Notes: generated by a model from the letters alone, not told the origin. A DNA stretch of 64,000 nt from DAIOEK01 sp036746315 (GCA_036746315.1 DAIOEK010000005.1:39732-103731); one strand, 5' to 3'; counted from the first letter of the stretch, positions 42,794 through 51,586 are shown. Numbers and translations are program-made.

Positions 42794-45061
42794 ATGCCCT
42801 TCTTCTGGATCACCTCACTCCTCATCGCCGGAATCATCACCGCAAACAAAATATCGGGTACAGGTTGGGTGTGGTATCTTGCGACGCTACTGGCCGCCCT
42901 GTTTGGATTCGGCCTGCTCTACCTCAAAGTCCATACCGGTTCTTCGCCCGACTGGATGCACTCCCTGACCAAAACAATACCGGGTACGCGGTTGTCCTAC
43001 CTTCTGCTGCCTTTTTTCTTCGCGCTTGGCGCCAGCTTTTATCACTTTCAACAACCACTTGCCAACGGACAAACCATATTTGGTTACAACAACCAGGGGC
43101 AAAAGCTGCTCATTCAGGGCTTTGTGCTCGAACCACCGGATAAACGTGAGAAGTTGATGTTGGTCAAGCTTCAGGCAGACGCGTTTGTAATGGAAGAAGG
43201 AACGCCAAAAAAATCCCATGAGAAAATCATGGTCTTTTTACCAGCAGATGCACAGGTAGCATTGGGCGATATTCTTTCCCTGTCCGGCAAGCCGATCACT
43301 CCACAGGAAGATGCCGACTTTTCTTACCGCCAATATCTTGCCGCAGAGAACATTTTTTCCCAATTACTTTATCCGAAGGTGGTGGATGTCCACCCCGGTC
43401 CGCTGCGGTTGAGCCATTTTCTGTTTCGATTCCGCGAAAAATCCCTCTCTCTTTTAGCGCAAATCTTCCCAGCTCCGGAATCTGCACTGGCGCAGGGAAT
43501 ACTGCTGGGAGATGAAAGCGCCATCCCAGGAGACCTGGACGCCGCTTTCCGACAGTCGGGCACCTCGCACCTGATTGCCATTTCAGGTTTTAACATCGCC
43601 ATCGTCGCCAGCCTGATCACCATGCTATTTGCCGGTCTGCTGGGCCGCTGGAGGGGAACCGCGGCAGCCATCATCACCATCGGTCTATACACCATTCTGG
43701 TGGGAGCCAACCCACCCGTAGTGCGAGCGGCTATCATGGGCAGCCTCAGCATGATGGGAGCCCTGATCGGCAGGCGTAACGGCGGTATCAACGCTCTGTT
43801 TCTCACTGCCGGAATAATGCTTGCCTGCCAGCCCTACCTGCTGTGGAGCATCAGTTTTCAGCTTTCGGCGGCAGCCACGCTCGGATTGATCCTGTTCGCC
43901 AGCCCCATTCAGAAGAGGCTAAAGGGTCTGTTCGCCGACCGCATGGAAGAATCGCTCGCCCAAAAGGTCAGCAGCGGATTGGGTGAGTACTTCTTCTATA
44001 CCATTGCTGCACAAATTACCACTCTTCCCATCCTGCTGCATCACTTTCATCAATTTCCCTGGGTAACGCTGCTGGCGAACCCGTTGGTATTGCCTTTGCA
44101 GCCGCCGTTGATGATCACCGCCGGAGCGGCATTGATACTCGCATGGGTACATCCACTTTTGGGACATCTTGCCGCCCTATCCAGCCTGCCCTTTATTACA
44201 CTTACCATCAAGGTTGTAACATGGGCCGGCGGTTTGAAATTCCCTTCCCTGACGATGCCACAGGTCGGCTACAGCCTGATCCTGATCTGGCTGATACTAC
44301 TGTGCATTCCGCCGGTATTACCCAAACTGGTAGAAAAAGTGAAAATGGTGTGGAAGCCAACCTTTGCCATTGCAATCATCCTTGCTGCAGCTTACGGTGT
44401 GCTTCACGCAGCGATCGATCGCCCGGACGGTCATCTGCACATCTATTTCTCTGGAAATACCAAAGACCCTGTTATTTTGATGGTCTCCCCATACGGAGAA
44501 ACGGTGCTGATCTCCCCGGGAAACAGTCTGAATGAACTGTATGCCTTCATCGATCCGCGCCTGCCGTTCCCCGGGCGACACCTCGATGGACTGATTTGGC
44601 TGGAGGGAACCACCCGCCAGGACGATCTCACGGCAATGGCAACCGTGCTTTCACCGGCAGAAATCTATCTGACCGGGAAACAGGAACCGGCAATCCCTCT
44701 GGATTTAAACTCCGTGGGTACCATCCGGCAGTTGCCAGACGGCGGAGTGCTCGATTTCTCAGACGGTCTCACTTTGAAAGTACTTCCCTCCATCACAGGG
44801 GGAGGAGGAACAGCAAACATCACCTGGCAGAACCTGCAAATGAAAATGGATTGGGGGCAGGGGAATAGCCTCATCGAGTGTGATGGAAACCTGTTGTATA
44901 CCGGCAACCCGAAGGTAAATCTCCCGCCATCCTGCCGACCGCAGGTGTGGATCTCCGCTGATTCCACCGGTGATGGTCAACCGGATATCATCCTATCAAG
45001 AAGTGGCTGGCTGCACCTGGAATCGGACGGCAGCCAGATTTGGCTGGAATCTGAAAAGTGA
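42794..45061 (+). CDS. comEC: ComEC/Rec2 DNA-uptake channel
   Basis: The 755-residue protein has the ComEC layout: an N-terminal DUF4131/OB-like part (120-190), the competence channel core (LIAISGFNIAIVASLITMLF; GANPPVVRAAIMGSLSMMGA) with about ten helices, then a C-terminal domain in the place of the metallo-beta-lactamase domain. In that domain the usual metal motif HxHxDH is not visible; the equivalent part reads IWLEGTTRQDDLTAMATVL. So nuclease activity may be absent, while transport of one DNA strand could remain. comEA is not nearby. Confidence 0.92.
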   Translation: MPFFWITSLLIAGIITANKISGTGWVWYLATLLAALFGFGLLYLKVHTGSSPDWMHSLTKTIPGTRLSYLLLPFFFALGASFYHFQQPLANGQTIFGYNNQGQKLLIQGFVLEPPDKREKLMLVKLQADAFVMEEGTPKKSHEKIMVFLPADAQVALGDILSLSGKPITPQEDADFSYRQYLAAENIFSQLLYPKVVDVHPGPLRLSHFLFRFREKSLSLLAQIFPAPESALAQGILLGDESAIPGDLDAAFRQSGTSHLIAISGFNIAIVASLITMLFAGLLGRWRGTAAAIITIGLYTILVGANPPVVRAAIMGSLSMMGALIGRRNGGINALFLTAGIMLACQPYLLWSISFQLSAAATLGLILFASPIQKRLKGLFADRMEESLAQKVSSGLGEYFFYTIAAQITTLPILLHHFHQFPWVTLLANPLVLPLQPPLMITAGAALILAWVHPLLGHLAALSSLPFITLTIKVVTWAGGLKFPSLTMPQVGYSLILIWLILLCIPPVLPKLVEKVKMVWKPTFAIAIILAAAYGVLHAAIDRPDGHLHIYFSGNTKDPVILMVSPYGETVLISPGNSLNELYAFIDPRLPFPGRHLDGLIWLEGTTRQDDLTAMATVLSPAEIYLTGKQEPAIPLDLNSVGTIRQLPDGGVLDFSDGLTLKVLPSITGGGGTANITWQNLQMKMDWGQGNSLIECDGNLLYTGNPKVNLPPSCRPQVWISADSTGDGQPDIILSRSGWLHLESDGSQIWLESEK

Positions 45062-45113
45062 GCATAAATCATCTATAATTCAGCTGTGACTGTAGAAAAG
45101 ATTGGAGAACGAT

Positions 45114-46349
45114 ATGACAAACGTAGTAGACCGCTTTTTGAAATACGTCAAAGTTCACACTTCTTCCGAGTATGATACCGGCACCTTTCCCAGCACCGCA
45201 CGACAGTTCGACCTGGCAAAGGCATTGGTGGAAGAGATGAAAGTCATGGGCTTACAGGAAGTGGAACTGGACGATAAATGCTACCTGTATGCCACACTAC
45301 CGGCAAACACCGACGAGAAAATACCCACCATCGGGTTGATCGCGCACATGGATACCAGTCCCGAAGCACCGGGGGAGAACGTCACACCTCGCATTATTAA
45401 AAAATACGACGGCGGAGACATTTTGCTCAACCAGGAACTGAATATGGTGCTGACACCCAGGGAATTTCCTGAAATGTTGAAGTACATCGGTCAGGATATC
45501 ATCACCACCGATGGGAACACCCTGTTGGGCGCGGATGACAAAGCGGGCGTTGCCATCATCCTGACCGCCATGGAATACCTGCTCGGGCACCCTGAGATCA
45601 AGCACGGCAGGGTGCGCATCGGCTTCACCCCGGACGAAGAAATCGGACACGGCGCAGACTATTTCGACGTAAAAAAGTTCCATGCCGATTTTGCCTACAC
45701 CCTCGACGGCGGAGAGATGGGTGAACTGGAATACGAATGCTTCAATGCCGCGATGGCAAAAGTCCACGTTCAAGGCAGGAGCGTACACCCCGGCACCGCC
45801 AAGAATCAGATGGTGAATGCCATCGAGCTGGCTTTCCAATTTCACAGCCTGCTGCCAGCCGTAGAACGTCCGGAATATACAGAGAAATACGAGGGCTTCT
45901 ATCACCTCTACGATTTCAAGGCGGATGTGGAGGAAGCCAGACTGGTATACATCATCCGCGACCATGATCGGACAAAGTTCGAAGCACGCAAGCGGATATT
46001 CCTCAAGGCTGCTGAATTCGTCAACCAGACCGTCGGCGCGGAGCGGGTACAGGTGGAGATGATTGAGCAGTATCAGAACATGAAAGAGGTCATCCTGCCC
46101 AAATTCCACGTAGTGGAGACCGCAGAACAGGCGATGAAAGAATTGGGAATCACCCCCAAGATCGGTCCCATTCGCGGTGGCACAGACGGCGCCCGCCTCT
46201 CCTACCAGGGGTTGCCCACACCCAACATTTTCGCCGGAGGGCACAACTTCCACGGCAGGTACGAATACCTTCCCATCCCCTCGCTGGAGAAATCGGTACA
46301 GGTGGTTTTGAAGATTCTAGACCTCTATGCGAAGAATCCAAAGTTCTAA
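45114..46349 (+). CDS. pepT: Peptidase T (tripeptidase)
   Basis: The 411-residue M20B aminopeptidase has the metal ligands GLIAHMDTSPEAPGEN, LLGADDKAGVAI, FTPDEEIGHGADYFD, TLDGGEMGELEYE and GGTDGARLS, close to E. coli PepT in length. ATG 45114 follows GGAG with proper spacing; TTG 45102 is within that Shine-Dalgarno. A TATAAT near 45074 is a likely -10. Confidence 0.97.
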   Translation: MTNVVDRFLKYVKVHTSSEYDTGTFPSTARQFDLAKALVEEMKVMGLQEVELDDKCYLYATLPANTDEKIPTIGLIAHMDTSPEAPGENVTPRIIKKYDGGDILLNQELNMVLTPREFPEMLKYIGQDIITTDGNTLLGADDKAGVAIILTAMEYLLGHPEIKHGRVRIGFTPDEEIGHGADYFDVKKFHADFAYTLDGGEMGELEYECFNAAMAKVHVQGRSVHPGTAKNQMVNAIELAFQFHSLLPAVERPEYTEKYEGFYHLYDFKADVEEARLVYIIRDHDRTKFEARKRIFLKAAEFVNQTVGAERVQVEMIEQYQNMKEVILPKFHVVETAEQAMKELGITPKIGPIRGGTDGARLSYQGLPTPNIFAGGHNFHGRYEYLPIPSLEKSVQVVLKILDLYAKNPKF

Positions 46350-46461
46350 ACCAAAGTGACATATTGCATGTGAGCGATGGACAAATAACATTGCATGAGA
46401 AAAGCTGAATGTGTTACCTTATGGAGGCTCGTTTTATCCATTTTATGGAAAGGACTAAACC

Positions 46462-46632
46462 ATGGCTTACACAATTACTGATGAATGCATCTCCTGCGGC
46501 GCATGCGAACCCGAATGCCCAGAAGGCGCCATTTCTCAGGGCGACACCATTTACGTGATCGATCCTGCCAAGTGCTCTGATTGCGGCACCTGCGCGAGCG
46601 TCTGCCCGACAGAAGCACCAAAACCTGCATAA
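46462..46632 (+). CDS. Ferredoxin, 2[4Fe-4S]
   Basis: The 56-residue protein has two C-x2-C-x2-C-x3-C clusters: CISCGACEPECPEGAI and CSDCGTCASVCPTEAP. It is a clostridial-type low-potential electron carrier for anaerobic metabolism. AAAGGA precedes ATG. A strong terminator follows. Confidence 0.96.
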   Translation: MAYTITDECISCGACEPECPEGAISQGDTIYVIDPAKCSDCGTCASVCPTEAPKPA

Positions 46633-46653
46633 ATAATAAAAAATGCATACAAT

Positions 46654-46684
46654 AAAGCCGGTCGTGTGTTCGACCGGCTTTTTG
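46654..46684. terminator. Bidirectional terminator, ferredoxin/larA
   Basis: A perfect 11-bp GC-rich stem (46654-46664 with 46671-46681) has A/T runs on both sides. It can end the ferredoxin (+) and larA (-) transcripts. Confidence 0.85.
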
Positions 46685-46700
46685 TGATTAAAATCCACAC

Positions 46701-48014
46701 TCAGTGCAAAATGGGGTAAGTGATACCTCCGTTGGGGAATACCAACACATCGGCTTTCCCGGGGTACTGTGCTTTGGCAAACTCAACAGCGCTTTCCAGT
46801 GAAGGAACAAAGGTTATAAAAGGCAGGTTTTCATGGACGGTTTGCGGGATGGTGGGACCGTACATCAACAGGGTTCCCATTCGCATGGCTTGCAGCGCAA
46901 AATAGAGGAAAAAGCGATCTTCTTCTCCCATTCCTTTCAACTTCAATTTGGTTACCAGCGGCAGGATGACCGGCGCCAGAAACTTTAACGCCTTTCTACC
47001 CAACGGCAATTTTTTGTTTGCCAAACCAAAAACGCCCACACCCTCTTCGGCGCGCACGACTGTGATCAGAATGCCACCTTTCTTCAAGGCGCGGATTGTG
47101 TTGGCCAGCGCTTTGACCCCCTGACGCAGATCTGAATCCATCGGATGGGAGTCTGTAATTACAATATCCGCCTTCTGATCCACACTGACACCATACAGGT
47201 TGGCGCTGATGCGCACCCCTTCGCGGTGTGCGGCAATCGGATCTCCGCTCACCACTTGAACTACCTGTTGCAAGTTGTTCAGGATGGCATTGATGATGAA
47301 CACCTTCGGCTTGAGCATTTTGCCGGCTTCTTCCAGGTCTTGGCGCATAGGATTCTGGTCGATGGGCTGCCCGACCATGTTGAACGTCCCCGGCTGGCAG
47401 TTAAGCGCGTGGTTGTGGGCAATAGATGCCCGCCCGGCGATACCCGGAAGCAGATTCTTGTAACCGCCGCCGAAGCTGGCAATGATGTGCGGTTCAATGC
47501 AGCCGATGGAAATAATCACATCCGATTCAGCTGCTGTTTTGTTGATCCATACCGGTGTGCCTCGGGAAGTTGTGCCCACTAATGTCTGCTTTGCCGGGTC
47601 ATCGGAATCAGGATTCTCCCAGAGCATTCCCTGCATTGAATCCATGCCGATTCGTTTGAGCACCTCTGCCTCTTCCATTCCGCGATGGACACCCAGCGCA
47701 GGGACAATGGTGATCCGCCCCGGTTTGATCCCACAGTGGGACAATTCGGCAAACAAGAGGGGGAATATTTTGTGAACTGGCGTTGGGCGGCTGATATCAT
47801 CAATCACAATGGTGATCTTCTGCTCGGGTTTGATCCACTCAGTGAGTGTACCCATCTCTACCGGGTGAGAAAGCGCCCGAAGAATCTCTTTTTCCGTATC
47901 TTTCACCGGGGGAAGCGCAGTCGGTTCCAGTATCCCCTTTACCTGCCAGCGCGCCGGAATGCGTATGTTGATCATTGCCTCCCCCCAAGGAAGTGTGATT
48001 ACCTGTTCAGCCAT
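46701..48014 (-). CDS. larA: LarA-like nickel-pincer racemase/epimerase (DUF2088)
   Basis: From ATG 48014 (GGAGGG upstream) the protein has 437 residues. R76 (DDISRPTP), H110 (ALGVHRGM), H176 (GCIEPHII) and K186 (FGGGYKNLLPG) match, with a shift of one or two, the R75, H108, H174 and K184 of lactate racemase, K184 being the covalent pincer site. So a nickel-pincer cofactor enzyme is likely. The substrate may be lactate or another 2-hydroxyacid. larB, larC and larE, which make the cofactor, are not in the window. Confidence 0.88.
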   Translation of the reverse strand: MAEQVITLPWGEAMINIRIPARWQVKGILEPTALPPVKDTEKEILRALSHPVEMGTLTEWIKPEQKITIVIDDISRPTPVHKIFPLLFAELSHCGIKPGRITIVPALGVHRGMEEAEVLKRIGMDSMQGMLWENPDSDDPAKQTLVGTTSRGTPVWINKTAAESDVIISIGCIEPHIIASFGGGYKNLLPGIAGRASIAHNHALNCQPGTFNMVGQPIDQNPMRQDLEEAGKMLKPKVFIINAILNNLQQVVQVVSGDPIAAHREGVRISANLYGVSVDQKADIVITDSHPMDSDLRQGVKALANTIRALKKGGILITVVRAEEGVGVFGLANKKLPLGRKALKFLAPVILPLVTKLKLKGMGEEDRFFLYFALQAMRMGTLLMYGPTIPQTVHENLPFITFVPSLESAVEFAKAQYPGKADVLVFPNGGITYPILH

Positions 48015-48094
48015 ATTTCCCTCCATTCATCTCATCTATATTGAGTTTACACCCAATCAATCTTAAATTGACAGGCGAAAAATGTGGTGGATGC

Positions 48095-48100
48095 TATAAT
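48095..48100 (+). promoter_or_regulatory. Extended -10 of the deoxynucleoside kinase gene, leaderless
   Basis: TGCTATAAT (box at 48095-48100) is followed by CGCGGT and ATG 48107. A TTGACA at 48068-48073 is 21 nt away, rather far, but the extended -10 can compensate. Confidence 0.68.
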
Positions 48101-48106
48101 CGCGGT

Positions 48107-48754
48107 ATGAAAAAATTTATCGTGGTAGCCGGAAACATTGGGGTGGGGAAAACTACACTGGTTTCCATGCTAAGCAAAAGATTGAATTGGGAACCCTTTA
48201 TTGAACCCGAAGCACAGAACCCATACCTGTCGGAGTTCTATGCCGACATGCGAACCTGGGCATTTCATTCACAAATCTATTTTCTCAGCCACCGACTAAA
48301 AATGCATCACCAACTGGCATTGCGGCAGGATTCCGTCATCCAAGATCGCAGTGTGTATGAGGATGCCGAAATATTCGCCAGAAATCTATTCCTTCAGGGG
48401 CATTTACCCGAGAGAGACTTTGAAACCTACTGCGACCTGTATCACACTGTATTGGATTTTCTGCCGGCACCAGACTTGGTCATCTATCTTAAAGCTTCTG
48501 TGCCCATTTTACAGCACCGCATCGGCAAGCGTGATCGAGACTATGAAAGAAGCATTCCCCAAGATTACCTGGAGCAGCTTAACTTTCTATATGAAAGCTG
48601 GATCAACGATTTTACCTACTGCCCGGTCTTAACCATCCCGGCGGATGATCTGGATTTTGTGTTATATCCGCATCATCTAGACCTGATCACTCGAAAAGTG
48701 CAGGAAAAACTAACCGGAAAAGAGATCGTATTCTTTTCCCCCGATGAGATTTAA
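48107..48754 (+). CDS. Deoxynucleoside kinase (paralogue 1)
   Basis: The 215-residue protein belongs to the deoxyadenosine/deoxyguanosine kinase family: P-loop VVAGNIGVGKTTLV, the substrate motif EPEAQNPYLSEFYADM, QDRSVYEDAEIFA with the catalytic/binding DRS, and a LID RIGKRDRDYERS. It salvages purine deoxynucleosides. Leaderless start at ATG 48107; the upstream in-frame ATG at 48041 would precede the promoter. A paralogue lies on the far side of oriC. Confidence 0.93.
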   Translation: MKKFIVVAGNIGVGKTTLVSMLSKRLNWEPFIEPEAQNPYLSEFYADMRTWAFHSQIYFLSHRLKMHHQLALRQDSVIQDRSVYEDAEIFARNLFLQGHLPERDFETYCDLYHTVLDFLPAPDLVIYLKASVPILQHRIGKRDRDYERSIPQDYLEQLNFLYESWINDFTYCPVLTIPADDLDFVLYPHHLDLITRKVQEKLTGKEIVFFSPDEI

Positions 48755-48773
48755 ACCTAAGGGCGAAAATTAA

Positions 48774-49046
48774 TTATTTTTCGGTTGAGCTAGGATCAAT
48801 AATCAGTTTGATCGCTGTGCGCACCTTACCGTCAATCTCTACATCTACAAACTCCGGTATGCAGTAAATGGGGATTCCATCTGCTGCCAAATATCCCTTC
48901 GCCAGCACCAGGGCTTTGATCGCCTGATTTACAGCGCCAGCTCCAATAGCTTGAACTTCAGCATGATGATGTTCTCGCATGACCCCTGCGATGGCTCCCG
49001 CAACTGCGGCGGTGCGAGAATTGGCGGAAACCTTGATGACATCCAT
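48774..49046 (-). CDS. spoVS: SpoVS-like (Alba-fold) protein
   Basis: The 90-residue protein is very close to stage V sporulation protein S in pattern: MDVIKVSANSRTAAVAGAIA, EVQAIGAGAVNQAIKALVLA and IYCIPEFVDVEIDGKVRTAI. SpoVS is an Alba-fold nucleic-acid-binding protein that in B. subtilis affects septation and sporulation; it also occurs in non-spore-formers. It lies beside the probable oriC. GGAG precedes ATG. Confidence 0.95.
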   Translation of the reverse strand: MDVIKVSANSRTAAVAGAIAGVMREHHHAEVQAIGAGAVNQAIKALVLAKGYLAADGIPIYCIPEFVDVEIDGKVRTAIKLIIDPSSTEK

Positions 49047-49128
49047 ATTCTTCTCCCTCTCTTGTTTTTATGCCTGTCATGTTGAATATGGTAGGGCTCT
49101 ACCTCTCCGGCAATTACAACCTAGAATC

Positions 49129-49156
49129 ATTGTACAAGATTCTATTTTTTATACAA
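49129..49156 (-). promoter_or_regulatory. Promoter of spoVS-like gene, flanked by GANTC sites
   Basis: On the minus strand TTGTAT (49151-49156), a 16-nt spacer and TACAAT (49129-49134) form a plausible promoter. GAATC (49124-49128) and GATTC (49138-49142) abut the -10, so methylation of GANTC could modulate it. Confidence 0.55.
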
Positions 49157-49258
49157 GTAGGCTGATTAACGTCGTTTTTATGGCAAAGTTGTTGGTTAAG
49201 TGCAATACTATCTCTTTATTTATATTAAGGATTAAGGAATCGTATTAATAGTAGTACC

Positions 49259-49766
49259 TGTGGAAATGTGGAAAAAAGAAAAAGGATATTGATATATCAC
49301 TATATATGGGGGTATATATTTTTTTTCATCCATATATACAAAAAATAGGCTAGCATTCTTTTAAATAGATTCTGTGGATGAATTCTCAATAACTATTGGT
49401 AACAAAAACGGACGATAAATCCGGTGGATAAAAGAGATTTCATCCACATTTTATTCACAGACCATCCACAACAATTTGCACAATTACCACGAAATCGTCA
49501 AACACACAAAAGGGCTACCCAACCTTGTACATACCAGAAAAAACAGCAAAATATTTCCGATCCGGATAATAATTGTTGTGAAGCAGTAAGGCAGCAGGTC
49601 GGGGCGGAGTGGAAATCAAATTGTTCTGTCGCCGATCATAAAAGGTCTTTCTCTATCTCAGACTTCGATGGTGAAAAGAAAAATCTTAGTTTTGCTCGGG
49701 AATCCAACCAGTCTGGTTTTCCACAAGCGGAATCAGTTATCCACACATTTTGGCGAGTTATCCACA
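49259..49766. other. oriC: Probable chromosomal replication origin (oriC)
   Basis: The gene-free AT-rich stretch holds many DnaA-box-like 9-mers. Two are perfect TTATCCACA, at 49737-49745 and 49758-49766. Close forms lie at 49259, 49267, 49373 and 49423 (reverse strand) and 49440, 49451, 49462 and 49717 (forward). A very AT-rich segment at about 49285-49370, with repeated ATATAT runs, could be the unwinding element. The rest of 49047-49778 has no convincing ORF. Six GANTC sites lie in and around it. parS sites about 19 kb away, dnaN and gyrA in the same window support an origin-proximal location. dnaA is not seen. Confidence 0.82.
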
Positions 49767-49778
49767 AGGGTGGAAGGA

Positions 49779-50783
49779 TCAGGCGCCGTGGCTGGCTGCC
49801 CAGTTTTCCAGGATGTCTTCCAACCGGTCAAGGAACGCATCCAGTTCGGCAAGGCGGTCGTTGAAATCTTCGCGACCCAGCGCAAAATGACCCATCGCAT
49901 GCAGCCAGCGGTCATACTCCGGCGAGGATGACAGGAATGAGCAGATGGCTTTGTTCCAAGTACGCAGCAGGGGGAAGTACACCGACTGCACCGGAGCATC
50001 TGCGATGATCTGCTCGAAAGCTTTATAGTAATAATCCCTGCGCAGGGGATGGACATCCATCGAGAATTTTTCCTGTCCACCGGCACCGTTAAAAGCGGTA
50101 TCCCAATCTGCCAGCAGTCCGGTCAGTTCATCGCGCGAGAGATCGTCGCGGCATAATAGATCGAATAATTCATCGGCGAGCTGCGGCTTGCCGATGGCAG
50201 AGCAGCGTTGCGGTAGTTCCAGCCCGAAACGACGGTTGGGCAGCGGATTGCCCGAGAGGACGGCGATCGCATTTCCGGCGGAGGCAATGGCGGCCAGATA
50301 GAAGCGGATACGTTCGGAGTGCGATTTGCGCGATTCCTTCAATACCGACCAGATGTCACGCGCGTTATTGAAGAGCTTTTGTGCGCGCTGGATGACCAGG
50401 TCGGGGCGGTAGAATTGCGCGCCCACACTCGCCTGGGTGAATTCAAACCAATGGCGAACATCATGCAGCAGCAGAGGGTGGTTATAGACGGCATTTCCCA
50501 ACCAGGGTTCGGTACGCAGTTCGCGTGGCTGGAGATAATAATGCTGAGGATGATGAACAATATCCAGATGGACTTCGTCGAATACGCGCTGAATCTCACG
50601 CTCCACCTTTGGCTCATCCAGGTGGATGATGATGATATCGATATCGGTCATACCCCCCAGCAGCGGATGCTCTCCCTGTGCTGATCCGACCATGAAGGCG
50701 GCAACGATATCCTTTTCCTTGCGCAGCTTGATGGCTACCGTGTCTTTGGCTGTTTTGACGAGCAGGTCACGCGTTATTCGCAT
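49779..50783 (-). CDS. DUF4037-like nucleotidyltransferase-fold protein
   Basis: The 334-residue protein starts with a nucleotidyltransferase core (AFMVGSAQGEHPLLGGMTDI then DIIIIHLDEPKVE; GS...D-x-D pattern), followed by a mostly helical domain with FSMDVHPLRRDYYYKAFEQI. It resembles DUF4037/MNT-like proteins whose substrates are unknown. It sits right beside oriC; the proximity may be chance. Confidence 0.75.
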   Translation of the reverse strand: MRITRDLLVKTAKDTVAIKLRKEKDIVAAFMVGSAQGEHPLLGGMTDIDIIIIHLDEPKVEREIQRVFDEVHLDIVHHPQHYYLQPRELRTEPWLGNAVYNHPLLLHDVRHWFEFTQASVGAQFYRPDLVIQRAQKLFNNARDIWSVLKESRKSHSERIRFYLAAIASAGNAIAVLSGNPLPNRRFGLELPQRCSAIGKPQLADELFDLLCRDDLSRDELTGLLADWDTAFNGAGGQEKFSMDVHPLRRDYYYKAFEQIIADAPVQSVYFPLLRTWNKAICSFLSSSPEYDRWLHAMGHFALGREDFNDRLAELDAFLDRLEDILENWAASHGA

Positions 50784-50851
50784 AATTCCCCGGGTAGATG
50801 AATTTATCTTATTTTACCCCAAGCTGCCGGGAACATACCCGAACGGGAATG

Positions 50852-50882
50852 AAAAGCAGCCGGATTTTAGAAAATCCGGCTG
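50852..50882 (-). terminator. Terminator of the second deoxynucleoside kinase
   Basis: Arms at 50857-50868 and 50871-50882 form a perfect 12-bp stem; on the minus strand it is followed by CTTTTC. It lies 24 bp past the gene's stop. Confidence 0.7.
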
Positions 50883-50905
50883 TTTGGTCTCATAGTTTTC
50901 CGATT

Positions 50906-51538
50906 TTACAGGGGCAATTCAGGCTGGAAGGGAGCCATCTCCAGAGCCTGACGGACGCGCAAATCAACACTCTTCAGGTCTTCAGGGTTGTTGACGAAAT
51001 CGATGACATTCGAGTCAAGAATCAGTACGGGGCTGGCGTGGTATTGCCGGGTGAAGAAATCTTCATAGGCTTCATTCAGTTCATGAATATAAGCGCGTTC
51101 CATCTGCCGTTCGTAGGGACGATCCCGCATGGAGATACGCTTCATCAGCATGTCGGTGCTGGCGCGAAGATAGATTACCAGTGTGGGCGGGGGGATCTTC
51201 TCCGCCAGAGCTTCATGTACACGGTAGTACATTTCCAACTCGTCGCCCCTCAGGTTGATGCGGGCAAAGAGCGAATCCTTGTCGAATGTGTAATCCGAGA
51301 TGAGGTCGATGCCATCCTGTATCGACTGTGGAATGGTTGCCCGCTGCTGACGGTAACGGCTGAGCAGGAAGAAAATCTGCGTCTGGAAGGCATAACGGGC
51401 GCGATCCGCATAGAAGTCAGAAAGAAAAGGATTCTCTTCAAAGACTTCCAGCAAAATGTTCGCCCGGTAATACGGCTGAAGCAGACGTGCCAGTGACGTC
51501 TTGCCCACCCCAATGACACCTTCAATGGCTAAGTACAT
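50906..51538 (-). CDS. Deoxynucleoside kinase (paralogue 2)
   Basis: The 210-residue dNK family member has P-loop AIEGVIGVGKTSLARLL, EVFEENPFLSDFYAD, a LID RISMRDRPYERQ, and SDYTFDKDSLFA in place of the DRS-x-x-ED motif of paralogue 1. That change suggests a different nucleoside preference (the SDY-x-x-x-KD form is common in bacterial dNKs). GGAG precedes ATG. Confidence 0.92.
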   Translation of the reverse strand: MYLAIEGVIGVGKTSLARLLQPYYRANILLEVFEENPFLSDFYADRARYAFQTQIFFLLSRYRQQRATIPQSIQDGIDLISDYTFDKDSLFARINLRGDELEMYYRVHEALAEKIPPPTLVIYLRASTDMLMKRISMRDRPYERQMERAYIHELNEAYEDFFTRQYHASPVLILDSNVIDFVNNPEDLKSVDLRVRQALEMAPFQPELPL

Positions 51539-51586
51539 TTGTTGGCTCCAAAATGATCGGTATGCTAGCGCGAATCCGCAGCAAGG

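Noticed and set aside
45297..46253. 318-residue minus-strand frame opposite pepT
   Set aside because: Antisense to pepT with all catalytic motifs on the + strand; no Shine-Dalgarno.
49259..49766. GC-skew switch as support for oriC
   Set aside because: Hand counts of single lines left and right of the region gave mixed signs; it needs a whole-genome calculation, so it is not used as evidence.
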